Of a stretch of 12,904 bases of DNA, positions 5,720 through 11,770 are shown in pieces (position 1 is the first letter of the stretch; every line of letters begins with the position of its first letter). This stretch comes from DASSTJ01 sp035707965 (GTDB lineage Bacteria > Actinomycetota > Actinomycetes > Actinomycetales > Angustibacteraceae). The translations under genes were made by a program, and so were the position numbers. The stretch covers positions 1 through 12,904 of the forward strand of contig DASSTJ010000059.1 in NCBI GenBank assembly GCA_035707965.1. Direction: 5' to 3'. Below the pieces are notes generated by a model. It was not told where the DNA came from, did not search any database, and saw only the letters and a program-made list of their open reading frames with translations.

Positions 5720-6168
5720 AGGTGGAGTACACGACCGGGACCACGTCGTCCCAGGTGCGGCTCGTGGCGGTGCGCGACGAGCCGCTGTCGGTGGACGAGA
5801 CGCTGGCGGCGGTGCAGGACCCTGCGGCCGGCGGCACCTGCCTCTTCGTCGGCGCCGTCCGGGACGTCGACCACGACCGCTCCGTCCAGGCCCTGTCGTA
5901 CTCCGCGCACCCGACGGTCGTCGACCGGTTGCGCGACGTGGCGCAGGAGGTGGCGCAGCGCCACGAGGTGACGGCGCTCGCCGCCGTGCACCGGGTCGGC
6001 GACCTGACGGTCGGGGACCTCGCGGTGGTGGTGGCGGTCAGCGCGCCGCACCGTGGGGAGGCGTTCGAGGCCTGCCGCGACCTCATCGACACGCTGAAGT
6101 CGACGGTGCCGATCTGGAAGCACCAGTCCTTCGGCGACGGCGGCCAGGAGTGGGTCGGTCTTCCGTGA
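5716..6168 (+). CDS. moaE: Molybdopterin synthase catalytic (large) subunit MoaE
   Basis: This 150-residue protein is of normal length for MoaE. It inserts sulfur from the MoaD thiocarboxylate into precursor Z (cPMP) to form the molybdopterin dithiolene, in the cytoplasm. Family features are CLFVGAVRDVD (42-52), LSYSAHP (60-66), VHRVGDLTVGD (91-101), VSAPHRGEAFEACRDLID (108-125) and the catalytic end LKSTVPIWKHQSF (127-139). K128 and K135 correspond to the two active-site lysines of E. coli MoaE. The GTG start at 5716 forms a GTGA overlap with the SDR-like stop, with GGGAG just upstream; GTG at 5722 is an alternative. The partner moaD and other moa genes are not in the window, so the complex must be completed from elsewhere. 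Confidence 0.93.
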   Translation: MKVEYTTGTTSSQVRLVAVRDEPLSVDETLAAVQDPAAGGTCLFVGAVRDVDHDRSVQALSYSAHPTVVDRLRDVAQEVAQRHEVTALAAVHRVGDLTVGDLAVVVAVSAPHRGEAFEACRDLIDTLKSTVPIWKHQSFGDGGQEWVGLP

Positions 6169-6178
6169 CGTCCGGCCG

Positions 6179-6190
6179 TAGGCTGGTTTC
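6179..6190 (+). promoter_or_regulatory. Probable leaderless promoter -10 element
   Basis: TAGGCT at 6179-6184 matches TAnnnT and is followed by six bases and then the GTG at 6191. Transcription would start at or next to the start codon, a layout common for leaderless genes in actinobacteria. No Shine-Dalgarno sequence precedes the GTG, which supports this. The -35 region (about 6155-6161) is weak. Confidence 0.5.
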
Positions 6191-6478
6191 GTGGACGCGG
6201 GACAGGTCGTGGCGGCGGGGCACCTCGTGTCCGGCCGACTCGTGTCCCTGCCCATGTCCGCGCTGTCGGTGTCGGAGGCTCCGTTCTGGTTCTGGTGGCT
6301 GGTGCCCGTGCTGAGCACCGTGGTCGTCGTGGCGGGCGTGCGCTGGAGCCGTCGAGACCGCCGTCCGACCGACAGCGACCGTTCGGTCGAGGAGTACGCC
6401 CGCTTCCGGGCGGCGCTCGGCCCGGAGCGGCACCCAGAGACCACTGACCCCGCCGAGACCCGGAGCAGGGCTCGGTGA
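6191..6478 (+). CDS. Small single-pass membrane protein, unknown function
   Basis: This 95-residue protein has one clear transmembrane helix at about 31-50 (PFWFWWLVPVLSTVVVVAGV). A basic cytoplasmic segment RWSRRDRR (51-58) and a charged tail SVEEYARFRAALGPERHPE follow. The positive-inside rule puts the C-terminus in the cytoplasm. I do not recognise a named family. The GTG at 6191 is supported by the leaderless -10 just upstream; ATG at 6254 (residue 22) is an alternative that would keep the helix. It begins 22 nt after moaE and its stop overlaps the start of the PDZ/Lon gene by 4 nt (GTGA). This suggests coupling, and perhaps a role with that membrane protease. Confidence 0.75.
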   Translation: MDAGQVVAAGHLVSGRLVSLPMSALSVSEAPFWFWWLVPVLSTVVVVAGVRWSRRDRRPTDSDRSVEEYARFRAALGPERHPETTDPAETRSRAR

Positions 6479-7566
6479 GCGACCTGGGATTCCCGGCACC
6501 ACCCCACCAGGAGCGGCCGGGACTCAGTCCCCGTGCGGCCACGATCCTGGTCTGCGCCTTCCTCAGCGTGCTGCTGGGCGCTCTCATCACGCTGCTGCCG
6601 GCGCCGTACGTCGTCTACAGCCCGGGCCCCGCGACCAACGTGCTGGGCAAGGTCGGCGGCCGGCCGCTCATCTCGATCAGCGGCCACGACACCTACCCGA
6701 CGGCGGGCACGCTCGACATGACGACAGTCGAGATCTTCGGTGGTCCGGGCCGTCGGCTGTCGTTCCTCGAGGTCGCGCAGGCCTGGGTGTCGCCGACCCG
6801 GGCCGTCGTGCCCGAGGCGCAGGTCTACCCGCCGGGGCAGACCCAGCAGCAGGTCGAGAACGAGACCGCCGCTGAGATGACCGACTCCCAGCAGGAGGCC
6901 ACCGCCGCGGGACTGCGTGAGCTCGGCCTGACCGTCCCGGAGACCATCACGGTCGCCGAGGTGCAGAAGGGTGCTCCGGTCGCCTCCGTGATCAAGGTGG
7001 GCGACGTGATCACCGGGCTCAACGGCGTCCCGGCCACCGACTCGGCCGGGCTGCGCAAGGCCATCACGTCACTCGAGCCCGACACCCAGGTGACGGTGCA
7101 GGTGCGGCGCGACGGCAGGGCGCTCGACCTGCAGACCACCACGACGAGCTCCGACGGACGCACGGTGCTGGGTGTCGGGCTCGACCCCAAGTTCCAGTTC
7201 CCGGTGGACGTCTCGTTCGGCACGAAGGACGTCGGGGGACCGAGCGCTGGCATGATGTTCGCCCTCGGCATCTACGACAAGCTCACGCCCGGGGCCCTCA
7301 CCGGCGGCGCGAGGGTCGCCGGCACGGGCACGATCGACTCGAACGGCGATGTCGGCCCGATCGGTGGCATCCAGCAGAAGCTCGTCGGGGCGCGGGACGC
7401 GGGCGCCGACTGGTTCCTCGCGCCGGCCGACAACTGTGACGAGGTGGTCGGACACGTGCCCGACGGGCTGCGGGTGGTGCGGACGTCGTCGCTGCACCAG
7501 TCCCGGCTGGCGGTCGAGGCGATCGCTGCCGGACGCGGCGACACCCTGACGGGCTGCTCGCGCTGA
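6475..7566 (+). CDS. YlbL-like membrane-anchored PDZ/Lon (S16) protease
   Basis: This 363-residue protein starts at GTG 6475, with GGAGCAGGG as ribosome site. A cytoplasmic N-terminus of about 20 residues is followed by one transmembrane helix (21-42), so the rest lies outside the membrane. YVVYSPGPATNVLG (45-58) is a family hallmark. A PDZ domain covers about 155-220 (VQKGAPVASVIKVGDVITGLNGVPA), the substrate- or C-terminus-binding part. The Lon-type proteolytic domain follows, with the catalytic serine in GGPSAGM (S257) and the lysine in GPIGGIQQKL (K302) as a Ser-Lys dyad. All expected residues are present, so it is probably active. From memory it corresponds to M. tuberculosis Rv3194c and Bacillus YlbL. 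The upstream small membrane gene overlaps it by 4 nt. Confidence 0.92.
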   Translation: MSDLGFPAPPHQERPGLSPRAATILVCAFLSVLLGALITLLPAPYVVYSPGPATNVLGKVGGRPLISISGHDTYPTAGTLDMTTVEIFGGPGRRLSFLEVAQAWVSPTRAVVPEAQVYPPGQTQQQVENETAAEMTDSQQEATAAGLRELGLTVPETITVAEVQKGAPVASVIKVGDVITGLNGVPATDSAGLRKAITSLEPDTQVTVQVRRDGRALDLQTTTTSSDGRTVLGVGLDPKFQFPVDVSFGTKDVGGPSAGMMFALGIYDKLTPGALTGGARVAGTGTIDSNGDVGPIGGIQQKLVGARDAGADWFLAPADNCDEVVGHVPDGLRVVRTSSLHQSRLAVEAIAAGRGDTLTGCSR

Positions 7567-7571
7567 CTCCG

Positions 7572-7589
7572 TCGGCCGGCCTCGGCCGA
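7572..7589. terminator. Candidate terminator between convergent genes
   Basis: TCGGCC (7572-7577) pairs with GGCCGA (7584-7589) in the 73-nt gap between convergent stops. A second short inverted repeat, GCGCA/TGCGC, lies near 7612-7628. No T-run follows. The position suggests a bidirectional terminator, but the stems are only 5-6 bp. Confidence 0.4.
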
Positions 7590-7639
7590 TCGGGGAGCAG
7601 CGCCACCGCTTGCGCAACGGGCGTGCGCGGTGTTCGCGC

Positions 7640-8170
7640 TCAGTCCTCCAGGGTGGCCTGGAGTGCGGCGACCAGTCCTGGCACGAGGTCGGGCCCGACC
7701 GCCACGGAGCCCGGGTCGTCGTGCTGCCGCTGCCGCAGCGCGCAGATCGACTGGCCGTCGCGCAGCACCCCCACAACGAGGCGGACGTCGGCCCGTGACG
7801 GGTGCTGCATCAGGTAGTCCAGGGCGGCACCGGGGTCGTCCGGCACGTCGGTCTCCGCCTCCGGTGGCAGCACGACGCGCTCGACGGTCAGGCACACGCC
7901 GTCCACGTCAGCGCCCCACGCGACCTGGGCCAGCATGCCCTCGAGCGACTCCGAGTCGGGGAGCCCCTCCTGCTCCACGGCGGTGAGGTGACCCGGATCG
8001 GCGTGCGCCGCCTGCGGAGCGCCGGGGGACAGCTGAGCCGCCAGCGCCGGCTCCCGCTGCAGCAGGGCGGCGGTGCGCACGAGCGCGAACAGCCGCGCGG
8101 GCTGGTCCCAGCCGTTCTGGCTGACGTGGCGCTCGGTCTCGAGGACGGCTCGGGTGAGGGAGTCGGTCAC
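7640..8170 (-). CDS. PPA1309-family protein
   Basis: This 176-residue protein starts at GTG 8170, with a G-run (GGGGG) a few bases upstream serving as ribosome site. It begins MTDSLTRAVLETERHVSQNGWDQPARLFALVRT and contains the segment LEGMLAQVAWGADVDGVCLTVERVVLPP. Near the end is VRLVVGVLRDGQSICALRQR. All are typical of the uncharacterised actinobacterial PPA1309 family. It has no signal peptide and no membrane segment, so it should be cytosolic. No catalytic motif can be seen. From memory the family usually sits next to the UPF0182 gene, as it does here in divergent orientation. This suggests a functional link, but of unknown kind. Confidence 0.88.
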   Translation of the reverse strand: MTDSLTRAVLETERHVSQNGWDQPARLFALVRTAALLQREPALAAQLSPGAPQAAHADPGHLTAVEQEGLPDSESLEGMLAQVAWGADVDGVCLTVERVVLPPEAETDVPDDPGAALDYLMQHPSRADVRLVVGVLRDGQSICALRQRQHDDPGSVAVGPDLVPGLVAALQATLED

Positions 8171-8309
8171 GCCCCCATCGTGTCAGGCGGCGGGGCTCAC
8201 GCTCCGCGTGGTTCGCCTCACGCACGGGAACCTCCGTGGCCGCCGGTAAGTTAGCGGGGGAGAGCAGGGTTCCCGCCGGGCGCCCGCGACCTGGCAGGAG
8301 TGGCGCAAC
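8171..8309. promoter_or_regulatory. Divergent promoter region with inverted GGGAACC motifs
   Basis: CGGGAACC at 8225-8232 and its exact reverse complement GGTTCCCG at 8268-8275 form an 8-bp inverted repeat 35 nt apart. Between them TAAGTT (8247-8252) fits a plus-strand -10. GGGAAC (8226-8231) followed 18 nt later by GTT (8250-8252) also resembles an ECF-sigma (SigE/SigH-type) promoter. AGGAG at 8296-8300 is the ribosome site for the UPF0182 gene. A further CACGC/GCGTG inverted repeat lies near 8200. The promoter is likely here; the sigma-factor type is a guess. Confidence 0.45.
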
Positions 8310-11300
8310 GTGAGCTTCGACCCGCGGTGGGGCCGACGGCGTGGCAGTGAGGACCGGCCGGTGCTGGCCACTCGCAAGCGGGGGCCGCTGCTCCCGACGA
8401 TCATCGTGCTGGTCGTGCTCGGTGTGCTGGCGATCATCGGCGCCAAGTTCTGGGTGGACCTGCTGTGGTACCAGGCCACCGGCTACACCAAGGTCTTCAC
8501 CACGACGCTCGGCATCCGCGCGCTGCTGTTCGTCGTCGTGGGCGCGCTCACCGGCGGCGCCGTGGCGGCGAGCCTGTCGCTCGGCTACCGCACGCGCCCC
8601 GTCTACGCCCCCGTGTCCCCGGAGCAGGCGAGCCTGGACCGCTACCGCGAGCAGATCGAGCCGCTGCGACGGCTGGGTACCCTCGTCGTGCCGGCCGCGG
8701 TCGGCCTGATCGCCGGCGCCACGGCGTCCGAGAAGTGGTCGGTCTACCTGCTGTGGCGCAACGGCACGTCGTTCGGCGTCAAGGACCCGCAGTTCCACAA
8801 GGACGTGGGCTTCTTCGTCTTCACGCTGCCGTTCCTGCACTTCGTGCTGTCGGTGCTGACCGCGGCGGTCGTGCTGTCGGCCATCGCTGCGGTCGTGACG
8901 CACTACCTCTACGGCGGCCTGCGGATGCAAGGCGGTGGCGAGCGCACGACCAACGCCGCCCGCATCCACCTGTCGATCCTCATCGGCCTGTTCGTGCTGC
9001 TGCGCGGTGCCGCGTACTGGCTCGACCGTTACTCGCTCACGACGTCGAGCCACACCCTGGCGGACGACTTCACCGGCATGACCTACACGGACGTGCACGC
9101 GGCGCTGCCGGCGAAGATGTTCCTCGCCATCGCGGCCGTCGTCATCGGGCTGCTCTTCGTGGGTTCCATCTGGACGCGCTCCTGGCGACTGCCGGTCATC
9201 GGCGTCTCGCTGCTGATCATCTGCGCGATCGCGGTCGGCGGCATCTACCCGGCGGCCGTGCAGCGGTTCCAGGTCCGGCCGAGCGAGCAGTCCCGCGAGG
9301 CGCCCTACATCAAGCGCAACATCGACGCGACGCGCGCGGCGTACGGCCTCACGAACGTCGAGGTCCAGGAGTACGACGCGAAGACGACGGCGACGTCCGG
9401 CCAGCTCCGCAACGACGCCGAGACCGTTCCGGGCATCCGGCTGCTCGACCCGGCGCTCGTGTCCGACGCGTTCCGGCAGCTCGAGCAGGTGCGTCAGTAC
9501 TACGCGTTCCCCGACTCGCTGGACGTCGACCGGTACCGCATCGACGGGCAGTCGCGGGACACGGTCTTGGCGGTTCGCGAGCTCGACCTGGACGGCCTCG
9601 CCGGTGGTCAGCGCAACTGGGTCAACGACCACACCACGTACACGCACGGCTTCGGCGTCGTCGCGGCGTACGGCAACCAGCGCACGGTCGACGGCAAGCC
9701 GGTGTTCTACGAGGGCGACATCCCGCCCACCGGCAAGCTCGGCGAGTACGAGCCGCGCATCTACTTCGGCGAGAAGTCGCCGTCCTACTCGATCGTCGGC
9801 GCGCCGAAGGGCACCGCACCCGTGGAGTTCGACTACCCCGACGCGAGCGCGCGGGGCAACGAGAACAACACCTACGCCGGCAACGGCGGCGTGAAGATCG
9901 GGTCGCTGCCGCGCAGGCTCGCGTTCGCGATCGCCTTCCAGGAGCAGAACATCCTGCTGTCGAACCGGGTGAACTCGGCCTCGAAGATCCTCTACGACCG
10001 CAACCCGCGGGACCGCGTCAAGAAGGTGGCGCCGTGGCTGACGCTGGACGGCGACCCGTACCCCGCGGTCGTCGACGGCCGGGTGCAGTGGATCCTCGAC
10101 GGCTACACGACGTCCGACGGGTACCCGAACTCGCAGAAGACCACGCTCGAGGGCGCGACCGCTGACTCGCTGACCGCGCGCACCAAGTCGGTGCAGGCGT
10201 TGGCCGACGAGCGCATCAACTACATCCGCAACTCCGTCAAGGCGACGGTCGACGCGTTCGACGGCACGGTGACGCTGTACGCGTGGGACTCGGGCGACCC
10301 GGTGCTGAAGGCCTGGATGAAGGCGTTCCCCGGCACGGTGAAGCCGCTCGCCGACATCTCGTCGCAGCTGATGAGCCACCTGCGCTACCCCGAGGACCTG
10401 TTCAAGGTGCAGCGCAAGCTGTTCGCCCGGTACCACGTGACCGACCCGGCCGCGTTCTACGGCGGTGGCGACTTCTGGCGTGTACCGGACGACCCGACGC
10501 AGTCCGGTGCGGTCGACCAGCCCCCGTACTACCTGACGCTGCAGATGCCCGGGCAGAACCAGGCGTCCTTCTCGCTGACGTCCACGTTCATCCCGACCGG
10601 TGCCGGCACCCGCAACGTGCTGACGGCGTTCGCGGCGGTGGACGCCAACGCCGGGTCGGAGGCCGGCAAGAAGCGCGACGGCTACGGCACCCTGCGCGTG
10701 CTGCAGCTGCCGAAGGACGCGGTGGTGTCCGGACCGGGCCAGGTGCAGAACAACTTCAACGCGAACCCCGCTGTCTCGACCAACCTGAACCTGCTGCGGC
10801 AGGGCAACTCGGAGGTTGAGAGCGGCAACTTGCTCACGCTGCCGGTCGGTGGCGGTCTGCTGTACGTGCAGCCGGTCTACGTGCGCGGCTCCGGCACCAC
10901 CTCCTACCCGCTGCTGCAGAAGGTGCTGGTCTCGTTCGGTGACCAGATCGGCTTCGCCGACACGCTCGACGAGGCGCTCGACCAGGTGTTCGGCGGCAAC
11001 TCCGGCGCCTCCGCCGGTGACGCCGGCACGGGTGGCACCGGCAACGGCGGGACGCCGACGACACCGCCGGTGAAGAACGCGTCGGCTGACCTCAAGGCGG
11101 CCCTCGCCGACGCTCAGCAGGCGATCAAGGACGGCCAGGCCGCTCTCGCCAAGGGCGACTTCGCGGCGTACGGCCAGGCGCAGCAGCGCCTGCAGGACGC
11201 CTTGCAGCGGGCCGTCGAGGCGGACAACGAGATCTCGAAGGCCGGCGGCGGCGCGGCTCCCACGCCCGGCGCGACCCCGACGGGTGGCGCCACGGCGACG

Positions 11301-11336
11301 ACGCAGGCCACGCCGGCGCCGTCTGCCACCAAGTAG
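8310..11336 (+). CDS. UPF0182 family seven-helix membrane protein
   Basis: This 1008-residue protein starts at GTG 8310, with AGGAG 9 nt upstream. Seven transmembrane helices are visible in the first third, at about 27-48, 68-91, 122-140, 167-198, 219-238, 269-288 and 293-314. A large domain of about 580 residues follows without hydrophobic helices, predicted to be outside the membrane. It includes YDRNPRDRVKKVAPWLTLDGDPYPAVVDGRVQWILDGYTT, a family hallmark. Residues 895-923 are a Gly/Thr/Pro linker, and 925-980 are a charged Ala-rich helix likely to form a coiled coil. A Pro/Thr/Ala tail closes the protein. From memory it is the counterpart of M. tuberculosis Rv3193c; function is unknown. 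Length fits the family and no frameshift is seen. Confidence 0.95.
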   Translation: MSFDPRWGRRRGSEDRPVLATRKRGPLLPTIIVLVVLGVLAIIGAKFWVDLLWYQATGYTKVFTTTLGIRALLFVVVGALTGGAVAASLSLGYRTRPVYAPVSPEQASLDRYREQIEPLRRLGTLVVPAAVGLIAGATASEKWSVYLLWRNGTSFGVKDPQFHKDVGFFVFTLPFLHFVLSVLTAAVVLSAIAAVVTHYLYGGLRMQGGGERTTNAARIHLSILIGLFVLLRGAAYWLDRYSLTTSSHTLADDFTGMTYTDVHAALPAKMFLAIAAVVIGLLFVGSIWTRSWRLPVIGVSLLIICAIAVGGIYPAAVQRFQVRPSEQSREAPYIKRNIDATRAAYGLTNVEVQEYDAKTTATSGQLRNDAETVPGIRLLDPALVSDAFRQLEQVRQYYAFPDSLDVDRYRIDGQSRDTVLAVRELDLDGLAGGQRNWVNDHTTYTHGFGVVAAYGNQRTVDGKPVFYEGDIPPTGKLGEYEPRIYFGEKSPSYSIVGAPKGTAPVEFDYPDASARGNENNTYAGNGGVKIGSLPRRLAFAIAFQEQNILLSNRVNSASKILYDRNPRDRVKKVAPWLTLDGDPYPAVVDGRVQWILDGYTTSDGYPNSQKTTLEGATADSLTARTKSVQALADERINYIRNSVKATVDAFDGTVTLYAWDSGDPVLKAWMKAFPGTVKPLADISSQLMSHLRYPEDLFKVQRKLFARYHVTDPAAFYGGGDFWRVPDDPTQSGAVDQPPYYLTLQMPGQNQASFSLTSTFIPTGAGTRNVLTAFAAVDANAGSEAGKKRDGYGTLRVLQLPKDAVVSGPGQVQNNFNANPAVSTNLNLLRQGNSEVESGNLLTLPVGGGLLYVQPVYVRGSGTTSYPLLQKVLVSFGDQIGFADTLDEALDQVFGGNSGASAGDAGTGGTGNGGTPTTPPVKNASADLKAALADAQQAIKDGQAALAKGDFAAYGQAQQRLQDALQRAVEADNEISKAGGGAAPTPGATPTGGATATTQATPAPSATK

Positions 11337-11376
11337 CCAGGACGCCGGCGGGCCGCGCCACGCGCCACGACGCTCG

Positions 11377-11420
11377 ACGTCGGCAGCTCCCTTCGCTATG
11401 GCGAAGGGGGCTGCCAACGT
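11377..11420 (+). terminator. Hairpin terminator after the UPF0182 gene
   Basis: GGCAGCTCCCTTCGC (11382-11396) pairs with GCGAAGGGGGCTGCC (11401-11415) around the loop TATG, with one G-T wobble. After one mismatch, ACGT (11377-11380) pairs with ACGT (11417-11420). The stem is about 15-19 bp and starts 40 nt after the stop codon. There is no T-run. The rest of 11337-11629 holds only the tRNA promoter; I see no gene in it. Confidence 0.8.
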
Positions 11421-11569
11421 CTGGGCGAGGCAGGCGGCCGGGCATCATCGGGGAGCCAGCCGCCGGATGCCGGGACGACGCTCTCCAGCAGGGAACGGTG
11501 GACGTGGTCGCATGATGGAGAGTCCCCCGGCTGGCCGGTCAGGCTGGGCTGTGCGCGACAACCGCGGAT

Positions 11570-11599
11570 TTGCTCGCACTGCCGGGCGTGCCGTAACCT
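11570..11599 (+). promoter_or_regulatory. Promoter of the initiator tRNA
   Basis: TTGCTC (11570-11575) and TAACCT (11594-11599) are separated by 18 nt, a plausible -35/-10 pair for the housekeeping sigma factor. The tRNA begins 30 nt after the -10, leaving a short 5' leader for RNase P to remove. Confidence 0.6.
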
Positions 11600-11629
11600 T
11601 GAGGCAGTTCGGCCCCAGGGCCGGATCGG

Positions 11630-11706
11630 CGCGGGGTGGAGCAGCTCGGTAGCTCGCTGGGCTCATAACCCAGAGGTCGCAGGTTCAAATCCTGCCCCCG
11701 CTACCA
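11630..11706 (+). tRNA. Initiator tRNA-fMet (anticodon CAU), CCA encoded
   Basis: A full 77-nt cloverleaf can be folded. The acceptor is CGCGGGG with CCCCGCT; the D-stem is GAGC/GCTC; the anticodon stem is CTGGG/CCCAG around CTCATAA; the T-stem is GCAGG/CCTGC around TTCAAAT. The discriminator A is followed by an encoded CCA (11704-11706). Initiator hallmarks are all present: an unpaired 1:72 position (here C1 and U72), A11:U24 in the D-stem, and three consecutive G:C pairs at the bottom of the anticodon stem. It therefore starts translation with formyl-Met rather than serving elongation. An IS481-type element appears to begin at the very next base. Confidence 0.97.
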
Positions 11707-11729
11707 TGTGATGTCTCGGGACATCGGAA

Positions 11730-11770
11730 TAGGCCGGACCTGCGATGTGCAGGTTCGGCCTACTTCTTTT
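11730..11770 (+). terminator. Rho-independent terminator inside the IS end, downstream of the tRNA
   Basis: TAGGCCGGACCTGC (11730-11743) pairs with GCAGGTTCGGCCTA (11749-11762), with one G-T wobble, around the loop GATGT. CTTCTTTT follows at 11763-11770. In the plus direction this is a textbook intrinsic terminator for transcription coming out of the tRNA gene. The right arm overlaps the transposase stop codon (11760-11762), so it belongs to the IS if the boundary at 11707 is right. It may also stop leftward transposase transcripts. Confidence 0.8.

Noticed and set aside
7908..11417. A 1169-codon open frame on the minus strand opposite the UPF0182 gene
   Set aside because: It is antisense to a clear seven-helix UPF0182 protein. 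Its product is Arg/Gly/His/Val-rich with no domain, typical of a shadow frame in high-GC DNA where stop codons are rare. It also crosses the terminator and part of the PPA1309 gene.
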